Source: JAVBNT01 sp031551355 (GTDB lineage Bacteria; Vulcanimicrobiota; CADAWZ01). From it: a DNA stretch of 28,866 bases. Within the stretch, counting starts at the first letter, position 1; every line of letters starts with the position of its first letter. The stretch spans positions 1 through 28,866 of the forward strand of contig JAVBNT010000053.1 of the NCBI GenBank assembly GCA_031551355.1, in the 5' to 3' direction. Position numbers and translations under genes: made by a program. The notes beneath the pieces were generated by a model. That model saw only the letters and a program-made list of their open reading frames with translations. It did not search any database and was not told where the DNA came from. Shown in pieces: positions 22,684-28,866 of this stretch.

Positions 22684-23037
22684 ATGCATGAAATGTCCAT
22701 CATAACCAGTGTCTTCTCTATCATTGAAAAAGAACTGAAAGACGGTAATAAAATTAGCGGCCAATCATCAGTCGCAGCAATACGGCTTATTGTAGGTAAA
22801 TTTTCCAACGCAATTCCCGACGCGCTGATGTTTGCGTTTAATTCCGCCAAAAAAGGAACAATTTTTGAAAAAAGCGAGTTAATTATAAAAGAAACACCGC
22901 TAAAATGCTTATGCAAAAGCTGCGGACTGGAGTTTATACTGGAAAAACACAGCTTCATCTGTGAAGGATGCAATAGCAAAGACCTGTCTATAACAAGCGG
23001 CAGGGAGCTTTTCGTGGAATCAATTGATATAGAATAA
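22684..23037 (+). CDS. hypA: HypA, hydrogenase nickel-insertion protein
   Basis: The 117-residue protein delivers nickel to the large subunit of NiFe hydrogenases together with HypB. The start MHEMSI gives His2 and Glu3, the nickel site. The zinc site is CKSC (77-80) and CEGC (93-96), with one additional nearby cysteine at 75. Length is typical for HypA. AAGGGGG lies just before the ATG. It diverges from the tRNA promoter and precedes hypB by 28 bp. No hydrogenase structural genes and no hypC, D, E or F are in the window, so the hyp set is split or continues elsewhere. A role in urease maturation is possible in some species. Confidence 0.94.
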   Translation: MHEMSIITSVFSIIEKELKDGNKISGQSSVAAIRLIVGKFSNAIPDALMFAFNSAKKGTIFEKSELIIKETPLKCLCKSCGLEFILEKHSFICEGCNSKDLSITSGRELFVESIDIE

Positions 23038-23065
23038 TCATAAAACGTAAGGGAGGCGCATAGCC

Positions 23066-23731
23066 ATGGAAGTAAAAATACTGCAGGATGTAATGCGGGC
23101 AAATGATCAAATAGCGCAGTCAAACAGAAAAATCTTTAATGACAGAAAAATGTTTGTAATAAACCTCATGAGCTCACCGGGTTCGGGAAAAACGACTGTT
23201 CTGGAAAAAACATTTGAACTCATTAAAAATGAAATAAAATTCGGGGTAATAGAGGGAGACGTAAAAACAAGTCTTGACGGGGATCGTATCGCCAAACATG
23301 GCGTGCCGGTCGTACAAATCCATACGGAACTTTTTGGCGGCGCCTGTCATTTAGATGCGAATATGGTCAAAAAAGCCTGGAATCTGTTTCCGGCAAACAC
23401 TGACATTGATCTTCTGTTTATAGAAAACATCGGCAATCTCGTTTGTCCGGCAGGCCACAGTCTCGGTGAGGATAAAAATGTCGTCGTCCTGTCTGTAACC
23501 GAAGGAGAAGACAAACCGGCTAAATATCCGCTGATATTCAGACTTGCGCATGTATTGATAATAAACAAGACAGATCTTCTGCCCTATCTCGATATTGATG
23601 TAAAGGCAATAATAAAAAATGCCAGAGAAATAAACCCCTCAATAGAAATAATAGAGGTTTCGGCAAAAACAGGCCAGGGTATGGATAAATGGCTGGACTG
23701 GCTTAAAAAATCTGCCGAAACCTATAAATAA
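23066..23731 (+). CDS. hypB: HypB, nickel-insertion GTPase for hydrogenase maturation
   Basis: The 221-residue SIMIBI-class GTPase has the P-loop SSPGSGKTTVLEK (residues 36-48), switch region EGDVKTSLDGDR, the metal-site segment GGACHLDANMV, IENIGNLVCPAGHSLGED, and the guanine-specificity motif INKTDLL. It lacks the histidine-rich or CxxCGC N-terminal extension of some HypB proteins, so it probably does not store nickel. GGGAGG precedes the ATG. It shares a transcript with hypA. It converges with a secreted-protein gene with only 5 bp between the two stops, so the ends of the two transcripts must overlap or be sharply terminated. Confidence 0.95.
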   Translation: MEVKILQDVMRANDQIAQSNRKIFNDRKMFVINLMSSPGSGKTTVLEKTFELIKNEIKFGVIEGDVKTSLDGDRIAKHGVPVVQIHTELFGGACHLDANMVKKAWNLFPANTDIDLLFIENIGNLVCPAGHSLGEDKNVVVLSVTEGEDKPAKYPLIFRLAHVLIINKTDLLPYLDIDVKAIIKNAREINPSIEIIEVSAKTGQGMDKWLDWLKKSAETYK

Positions 23732-23736
23732 AATAG

Positions 23737-24351
23737 CTACCTTCTACCGCCGAAACCTCCGGGAATGTTGGGACCGGCGGGCAAAATTTTCTGTGAATCA
23801 TACGGGTGCGGAAGATAATTATAGTAATAATCGTAAAAAGGATCGTCATAGCCTCCTGACGGAGGCGGGGCGTCAAAGTCAAAGTCCCTTGACGTATCAT
23901 TTCCATATGTCGGCAAAGCCGGACTACTGTCCTGCACGAGGTTCGGCTTTTGCGGTTTACCATAACTTCTTGCAGAATGCTGTACCATAGAATAATTATT
24001 GTCCCTCGGACCGGAAACAAAAACGCCCCTTATCGCAGCAGAACTCGACCGGCCGTAACCGGACCATACGGTTGAAGTGTAAGTTCCGGGCGGCAAATAG
24101 ATCGTTTCACCTAAATCAGGCTTAGAATCAAAAAAAACACGCCCAAAATTATCCGATATTCTTAAACGGTTGACGCCTTCATCAACAAAATTCAACAGCA
24201 AATATGAATTTTGCGAACTGTTAGCGATCTTTGCGGCAGAACCGGAAGCAGAGTTGGATGAGCTCATAACAATTTCGGCAGAAAAAGCCGGACTCCAAAT
24301 GAAAATAACGAAAAATGCCATAAAAACGGCAATCAAACATTTTTTCTCCAT
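23737..24351 (-). CDS. Secreted protein with Tyr/Pro/Gly-rich tail
   Basis: The product is about 204 residues and I do not recognise it. The start at 24351 has a strong GGAGGTGGG site and gives a signal peptide (KKCLIAVFMAFFVIFIWSPA, then FSA). The mature N-terminal half looks like a small beta domain (YLLLNFVDEG, RLRISDNFGRVFFDSKPDLG, IYLPPGTYTSTVWSGYGRSS). The pattern is reminiscent of domains with a carboxyl PPGxY turn. The C-terminal half is low-complexity: FDFDAPPPSGGYDDPFYDYY followed by further Tyr and Pro, ending in GGFGGRR. Disorder or surface interaction is likely. No cysteine lies near the cleavage site that would make it a lipoprotein. Confidence 0.75.
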   Translation of the reverse strand: MEKKCLIAVFMAFFVIFIWSPAFSAEIVMSSSNSASGSAAKIANSSQNSYLLLNFVDEGVNRLRISDNFGRVFFDSKPDLGETIYLPPGTYTSTVWSGYGRSSSAAIRGVFVSGPRDNNYSMVQHSARSYGKPQKPNLVQDSSPALPTYGNDTSRDFDFDAPPPSGGYDDPFYDYYYNYLPHPYDSQKILPAGPNIPGGFGGRR

Positions 24352-24690
24352 AAAACCCACCTCCAACAATAAACATTATGTTTATAAATATATTTTAACA
24401 AATTTATTTAAAAAAGGTCAAATATCTTTTATTCTACAATATTTTTGATGTTTGAACTCAGACAAAGATTCTTTTAATCATATAAAAGGACAGAAAATGG
24501 CGAAAAATAGCTTGCTTTATAGCTTTTTGCTATTCCTTTCTTAATTTTTTACCATTTTTACAATTATATTTGAACCGGCCAAAGCCGTTTTTGCCGGGCT
24601 AAGCCCGGTGCTCGTTATCTTTTATTCCATGTTAAAGGGGCCGCCGTTATCACGACAGCCCTTTAACATAAAAAAACCGAAAAGGCAAAT
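24352..24690. other. Intergenic region with two hairpins
   Basis: About 340 bases without a gene. The first half is AT-rich and contains the leader of the 23737-24351 gene. The second half contains CCGGGC-TAA-GCCCGG (24594-24608) and a longer 11-bp stem at 24629-24669. Neither is followed by a T-run in a direction that would make a standard terminator. Confidence 0.5.
24629..24669. repeat. 11-bp stem-loop downstream of the DedA gene
   Basis: ATGTTAAAGGG (24629-24639) pairs perfectly with CCCTTTAACAT (24659-24669) around a 19-base loop rich in G and C. It lies 21 bp beyond the DedA stop codon on that gene's transcript. It lacks a following T-run, so it may stabilise the mRNA end or be a dispersed palindrome. 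Confidence 0.5.
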
Positions 24691-25389
24691 TTATCCGGCT
24701 TGCTCCGGTGTCACAGTCTCTTTTTCCGAATGCATAACTTTGCGGTGGGCAATTATATAACATATAACGGCAACAACAGGTATGGCCATTACCAGCCAAA
24801 AGTGTTCATGAAGCAAAGCCTCGCCTTTATAAACAATTTCATGGTACGTGGTATCTTTTCCGGAAATCTTTCCCAAATAGGCACCGACGCCGGTCAGGAT
24901 AACCATCCATAAACCTGCTCCCGCCGCTGTATAAGTCGTAAAGCTAACCCTGTTCATCTGTGAAAGCCCGGCCGGAATTGAGATCAAATGGCGCATTACC
25001 GGCACCAGGCGGCAGACAAAGGTCGCAATATCGCCGTATTCCCGAAAGATCTCCTCCGCTCTTTTTAGATGATGTTCCGGCAGAAAAAAATATTTTCCCC
25101 AACGATATAAAACCGGCCGCCCCAATTTCAAAGAAACAATATAGTTTATCCAGGCCCCGGCAATTGAGCCGGCAACCCCCATTATTACGGCAATCAAAAA
25201 GTCAGGCCAGAAAAGTCCGAATGTAAGCTCACCCCTGTAGGCAAGAAAACCCGCCGGAATCATAACGATCTCGCTCGGCAAGGGTAAAACGGTACTCTCC
25301 ATGGTCATAAAAATAAATATCAGCAAAAATCCCCATACCGGTGCGTATGAAGCCATGCTTTCAAGCTGATTTACAATAGATTCAGTCAT
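24691..25389 (-). CDS. DedA family (VTT domain) membrane protein
   Basis: The 232-residue integral membrane protein belongs to the DedA/SNARE-associated family, members of which translocate undecaprenyl phosphate or related lipids. The family core is clear: ESTVLPLPSEIVMIPAGFLA (about residues 31-50), GSIAGAWINYIVSLKLGRPV, FREYGDIATFVCRLVPVMRH followed by LISIPAGLSQMNR, and the last membrane segments VGAYLG and FWLVMAIPVVAVICYIIAH. The Glu, Arg and Pro residues of the two re-entrant hairpins are kept. AGGAGAGG precedes the ATG. It appears to be a single-gene unit; which lipid it moves is not evident. Confidence 0.92.
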   Translation of the reverse strand: MTESIVNQLESMASYAPVWGFLLIFIFMTMESTVLPLPSEIVMIPAGFLAYRGELTFGLFWPDFLIAVIMGVAGSIAGAWINYIVSLKLGRPVLYRWGKYFFLPEHHLKRAEEIFREYGDIATFVCRLVPVMRHLISIPAGLSQMNRVSFTTYTAAGAGLWMVILTGVGAYLGKISGKDTTYHEIVYKGEALLHEHFWLVMAIPVVAVICYIIAHRKVMHSEKETVTPEQAG

Positions 25390-25731
25390 TCAAAACCCCT
25401 CTCCTAACTTATTTCAAGCCCAGTAAAATTAGACTAAAAGTCTTTAAGCTCCTGCCTTTACACATTAAAAATCATTGGCAAAACTACTTTTCCAGCCCTC
25501 ATGCATCGCAATGGATTGAATAAAAATATTGCAAAAAATATACACTCAAAATAAACGAATTCGGCATTATCAAAAACTCATTTGACAAGGTTAAATAATT
25601 CTCTGAATACATTTTAAATCCGTGTGAACCTATCTTATGGATGCCTTTTTGCAAATTATGAACAAAAACTCTGAGACCGCGGTCTATAAAAAATATTTTA
25701 ATCGTATTTTGACTAAGTTCGTATACATAGC
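25390..25731. other. Intergenic region, no confident gene
   Basis: About 340 bases. It holds a 78-codon GTG-started frame (25499-25735, -) that overlaps the stop of the upstream gene but has no convincing protein character. It also holds a 12-bp perfect palindrome AGACCGCGGTCT (25674-25685). Nothing else is recognised. Confidence 0.5.
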
Positions 25732-26268
25732 TCACTTACTGCGGAAGGTGTTTGAATATGGGGAAGAAATCCCCACATTATCATTTACTGTTTTATCAAA
25801 AAATATATAGGAAAACATTACCTTAACTTCAAAGGAAGTATAAGCTTTTTCAGGCAGATTGTCATAATCTTCAATTAGAAATTCACCGCAGCAGACCCCC
25901 GGTTTTCCTTTGACCGGACGGGCTAAAAAGCCTCTAACTCCTCCCCAGCGTGTAAAATGCGAATTATGCCAGCCCTCTGCTCCTATTTTTAATCTCGGCA
26001 CAATGGCTACTCCCATCAAAGAGGGGTTTTCTGAAGCCTGGGAACCCGCAAACTCTTTCACAGTTGACGGTATTTTCAGCTCAACATACAAAACTTTAAA
26101 GTTTTTGGGGTTTTCACCGGAATAATACGTCTGGGGCTGAATTGCGGCAGCTACAACCACAGGCGCTTCAAATTTTTTCGGAAGATGCTTTTCGGCAGCA
26201 AAAGCATGAACAGCGGCAAGCGCAGGGAACATTAAAAAACAATAAAGAGTTAAGAATATACACCGCAT
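25732..26268 (-). CDS. Secreted protein of unknown function
   Basis: The product is about 178 residues and no family is recognised. The start is the ATG at 26268 with GGGAGGT upstream; an earlier in-frame start at 26283 overlaps this site. Residues 1-25 form a signal peptide (MRCIFLTLYCFLMFPALAAV, then HAFA-AEK). The mature part begins PKKFEAPVVVAAAIQPQTYY, and predicted beta strands are visible in KVLYVELKIPS, LMGVAIVPRLKIG, VCCGEFLIEDYD and FEVKVMFSYIFF. GWHNSHFTRWGGVRGFLARP is a basic, tryptophan-rich central stretch. A C-C pair (VCCGE) could bind metal or form a disulphide. It may be an envelope beta-sandwich protein; this is inference only. Confidence 0.72.
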   Translation of the reverse strand: MRCIFLTLYCFLMFPALAAVHAFAAEKHLPKKFEAPVVVAAAIQPQTYYSGENPKNFKVLYVELKIPSTVKEFAGSQASENPSLMGVAIVPRLKIGAEGWHNSHFTRWGGVRGFLARPVKGKPGVCCGEFLIEDYDNLPEKAYTSFEVKVMFSYIFFDKTVNDNVGISSPYSNTFRSK

Positions 26269-26329
26269 AAATAGACCTCCCAATCAATAATAATACGCCT
26301 ATATCAAAAATTTCAATTATAGAAACCAA

Positions 26330-26803
26330 TCATCTTCCCTTACCAGTCAAGGCCGAAAAAATCCCCAGAAACAGAGGAATACCAATCATGCCGGCAATAG
26401 CCATATAGAAAAGGACTATTAGCAACAGCCAACCCAAGTTAATAATAATGCCCCATATCGTCCAGGCTTTCATAACCTGATCAAATTCCTGCCTGTTCCT
26501 AAAACTGCGGTAAGCCCATGCCATCTGGTTACCCTTCAGACCAAGATAAATAATTAAAGGTATCGCCAGACAGCCGGCTGAGAAAAATTCTATCAGGAAG
26601 GCAATAATTCCATAAAGCGGATTCATTGCCAACATCCATAGCCATCCAAAAAGGAAAGCGCCCCAATTCCAGTTAGGCAATTTATTAAAAGCCTCAACAT
26701 CATTCCCGGAAGGCAACGATGTATCGCCTTTATTTACTCCAGGGATACCGGAAATAAGCACTCCCGGTCCCGAAGAAGCATAAGATGACATATTATCTGA
26801 CAT
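26330..26803 (-). CDS. Small multi-span membrane protein with W-G-A-F-L motif
   Basis: The 157-residue protein has a Ser/Gly-rich cytoplasmic N-terminus of about 40 residues. It then has LPNWNWGAFLFGWLWMLAMN, a motif of widespread uncharacterised membrane proteins. Three to four hydrophobic segments follow (about 47-66, 67-88, 115-150). Between them lies a polar loop, KGNQMAWAYRSFRNRQEFDQ. AGAGGTG lies before the ATG at 26803. Function is unknown. It is close to the secreted gene at 25732-26268 on the same strand (61 bp) and may be co-transcribed with it. Confidence 0.75.
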   Translation of the reverse strand: MSDNMSSYASSGPGVLISGIPGVNKGDTSLPSGNDVEAFNKLPNWNWGAFLFGWLWMLAMNPLYGIIAFLIEFFSAGCLAIPLIIYLGLKGNQMAWAYRSFRNRQEFDQVMKAWTIWGIIINLGWLLLIVLFYMAIAGMIGIPLFLGIFSALTGKGR

Positions 26804-27284
26804 TGAACACCTCTTATTTTTTATTTAGCCGTGAAAGGCGGTAAAAACAATATTAGTTAAATAACTATAATAAAAAAACAAGAAAAAAGCAATTGATATC
26901 TGAAGATAAAGCAGGATTCACGCATGAGACACTTACCTTATCTGCCAACAGACATTTTAATAAGTTTTCATAGTTACATACGATTCATCCCTTCCCGCAG
27001 ACCGCTTTTGTTTGCTTGTTTTTTTGCGAAGACGCTCCGGAACCGACCTTAAATCTCAGCAAATTCAAGAGACAAAACGCGAACTCACTCCTGCGGTGTT
27101 GTGTAATCCACACAACACCGGCATCCTAACGGATGATTTTTATCATAATTTGTGCTGCGGCTGCGCCGTATCAGCGTTTGGGCGTTCGGCTCCGTCGCTT
27201 CGGACACAGACTGCGCAAAAACCATGGTCGGTATTTCTGTAAAATGATATAATTAAATAAAATGCCCATATGGAGACAAATATT
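26804..27284. other. Intergenic region leading into the insertion sequence
   Basis: About 480 bases. It contains the leader of the membrane-protein gene, an 11-bp stem-loop at 27094-27120, and short GC-rich palindromes near 27160-27205. It also contains the left inverted repeat of the insertion sequence at 27207 and a TATAAT box (27248-27253) before the transposase gene. Confidence 0.55.
27094..27120. repeat. Perfect 11-bp stem-loop near the IS left end
   Basis: CGGTGTTGTGT (27094-27104) pairs perfectly with ACACAACACCG (27110-27120) around the loop AATCC. It is 87 bp outside the IS left end. No T-run follows on either strand. Confidence 0.6.
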
Positions 27285-28866
27285 ATGCCATACATACAGA
27301 GAGAAAACCGTGGACAGATGATGCTAATGCCGATGTGTATTGACGATTATATAGAATGGGACAATATGTGCCGAGTGATAGCGGCATATGTTGAAAATCT
27401 TGATATGGTGGCATTGGGCTTTAGGTATGCAAAAACAAAAAACACCGGCAGGCCACCACATGATCCGGCAAGTATGTTAATGCTTTATTTATACGGCTAT
27501 CTAAACCGCATACGCTCATCTCGGCGACTCGAAGCAGAGACAAAGCGCAACATCGAAGTTATGTGGCTGATGACTAAAATTTCCCCCGATGATAAAACTA
27601 TTTGTAACTTTCGCAAAGACAATACTGCGGCACTCAAAAAAGTATTTCGTGAGTTCAGTTTGTGGTGCAGTGATCAGGGGTTGTATGGTAAGGAACTCGT
27701 TGCGGTCGATGGAACTAGAGTAAGAGCTAATAGTTCCAGGAGAAATGTTCACACAAAAAAAGGAACAGAAAAAGAACTAGACTTGCTGGAAAAAAAGATT
27801 AGTAATTATATGAATACATTGGAAGAAAACGATGTATTGGAAGCGTATGAAGCGAAAATGTCTTCTGAAACAATAAGCGAAATATTGAAACGTCTTTCCA
27901 AAACAAAAGACACTTTGAAAAATTGGCTTGTTCAAATAGAGCTAAATGATGGTAAAGAAATCTCGACTGTAGATCCGGATGCACGCTTTATGCACCAAGG
28001 CGGAGATGCCCGAAGTCTTGACATTTGTTATAATGTGCAATCAGTAGTGGATGATAAGCACAAATTGATAGTTGATTTTGATGTTAGCAATTGTCCTGAT
28101 GACAAAGGTGCATTGTTTAAAATGACTGAAAGTGCAAAAAAAATTATGGGCATTGATGAAATTTCTGTTGTAGCAGACAAAGGGTATTACGATGGCGATG
28201 ATGTTGAAAAATGTGAGCAAAACAGCACTACTTGTTATATTTCTAAAACTAGGAATACCGTATCTGCTCCTTGCCCTGATTACGACAGAGGTAACTTTCG
28301 ATATGATAAACAAACTGATTGTTATATCTGCCCAAAAGCTCAAAAACTTCTTTTCAAGAGATTGCATAAACGTAGACAGGGCGTAAGCGATCGACTTTAT
28401 GAGAATCCCAAAGTATGTAAAGTTTGTGAAAATAAAAAATTATGTACATCAAGTAAGCACGGGCGTATATTGTTTCGTTCGCCACATCAAAACGCCTTAG
28501 ACAGGATGAATGCCCGTATGTTGAGTGATTATGCCAGACAGATTTTTCACGAACGAAAAAAACTTGTAGAGCATCCATTTGGCACTACAAAACATATATG
28601 GGGTTATAGGCAGTATCTTTGTCGTGGCAAAGATAAAACAAGTGCAGAACAGGCATTGACTTTTTTTGCTTATAACTTTAGACGAGTGTTTAACATTTTT
28701 AAGGAAAACAGGGTAGGCTTGATGAAAATGCTGGCGGCATAAGCCTATTTCTTTTGTTTTATTGAGATAAAATTATTTTTTTGAGACATAATGTACTCAT
28801 TCACACTCTTTTTTAAACATTTTGTCGATATTGCCATTTATGTTGACTGTGTTTTTGCGCAGTCTG
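27207..28866 (+). mobile_element. IS1182-type insertion sequence, about 1.66 kb
   Basis: CAGACTGCGCAAAAAC at 27207-27222 is the exact reverse complement of GTTTTTGCGCAGTCTG at 28851-28866, the last bases of the window. Between these 16-bp terminal repeats lies a single full-length transposase gene. The size fits IS1182-like elements. Because the right end coincides with the window end, a target-site duplication cannot be checked and the repeats might extend slightly further outward. Confidence 0.85.
27285..28742 (+). CDS. IS1182 family DDE transposase
   Basis: The product is about 485 residues. The ATG at 27285 is preferred because GGAG lies eight bases upstream; an ATG at 27270 overlaps that site. 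The N-terminal helical domain (DUF772 type) contains TGRPPHDPASMLMLYLYGYL and SRRLEAETKRNIEVMWL. DDE residues are seen in ELVAVDGTRVRANSS, SVVADKGYYDGDD and the C-terminal KKLVEHPFGTTKHIWGYRQY. A cysteine cluster typical of the family lies between the second Asp and the Glu (CPDYDRGNF, YICPKAQ, CKVCENKKLC). The frame is intact, so the element is potentially active. Confidence 0.92.
   Translation: MPYIQRENRGQMMLMPMCIDDYIEWDNMCRVIAAYVENLDMVALGFRYAKTKNTGRPPHDPASMLMLYLYGYLNRIRSSRRLEAETKRNIEVMWLMTKISPDDKTICNFRKDNTAALKKVFREFSLWCSDQGLYGKELVAVDGTRVRANSSRRNVHTKKGTEKELDLLEKKISNYMNTLEENDVLEAYEAKMSSETISEILKRLSKTKDTLKNWLVQIELNDGKEISTVDPDARFMHQGGDARSLDICYNVQSVVDDKHKLIVDFDVSNCPDDKGALFKMTESAKKIMGIDEISVVADKGYYDGDDVEKCEQNSTTCYISKTRNTVSAPCPDYDRGNFRYDKQTDCYICPKAQKLLFKRLHKRRQGVSDRLYENPKVCKVCENKKLCTSSKHGRILFRSPHQNALDRMNARMLSDYARQIFHERKKLVEHPFGTTKHIWGYRQYLCRGKDKTSAEQALTFFAYNFRRVFNIFKENRVGLMKMLAA

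Noticed and set aside
25499..25735. 78-codon - strand frame overlapping the stop of the 25732-26268 gene
   Set aside because: The GTGA overlap could imply coupling, but the product lacks domain character, has no independent ribosome site, and the region is AT-rich intergenic. Kept only as a remark.
27012..27242. 76-codon + strand frame before the transposase
   Set aside because: It spans a stem-loop and the IS left inverted repeat, so it cannot be one functional gene.

Overview
The window looks like a chromosomal segment of a moderately AT-rich, Gram-negative-type, probably anaerobic bacterium. The evidence is indirect. There are many proteins with Sec signal peptides and a periplasmic-type 5'-nucleotidase. 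There are type IV pilus retraction ATPases, NiFe-hydrogenase maturation genes (hypA, hypB) and genes for selenium-dependent molybdenum hydroxylase maturation. Synteny of a tRNA array followed by tig-clpP-clpX is, from memory, common in deltaproteobacteria-like lineages. The phylum cannot be fixed from the sequence alone. No rRNA, phage or CRISPR was seen.

Layout. Bases 1-3922 (- strand) hold a compact set yqeC-mocA-yqeB followed by a secreted UshA-type nucleotidase and a hairpin terminator. Bases 4126-7843 (+ strand) hold pilT, a second PilT-like gene that has lost several catalytic boxes, and a fusion of a decayed PHP domain with an intact-looking HAD domain. An acetyltransferase (7893-8474, -) follows. 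Bases 8475-13562 are accessory in character. They contain two MITE-like elements with the same terminal inverted repeat, a tandem pair of small secreted proteins, an orphan 290-codon gene, a cluster of nested palindromes, and a secreted TPR protein whose last codons lie inside one palindrome arm.

Bases 13563-22474 form a housekeeping block on the - strand. In transcription order it reads: a strong promoter, nine tRNA genes (Pro, Arg, His, Arg, Lys, Lys, Leu, Gly, Gly), an intrinsic terminator, tig, clpP, clpX, a membrane GAF/HD-GYP protein and valS. hypA-hypB (+) diverge from the tRNA promoter. The remainder carries small secreted or membrane proteins, a DedA family protein, and at the right edge a complete-looking IS1182-type insertion sequence whose outer inverted repeat coincides with the last base of the window.

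How the genes fit together. The protein-quality module (trigger factor, ClpP, ClpX) and the translation genes (tRNAs, ValS) are ordinary. The most unusual material is the pilT-linked trio, with two apparent pseudoenzyme domains beside a canonical motor, and the dispersed-repeat region between about 8.5 and 13.5 kb. The Se/Mo maturation operon with an attached 5'-nucleotidase suggests that the unseen hydroxylase acts on purines; that is an inference.
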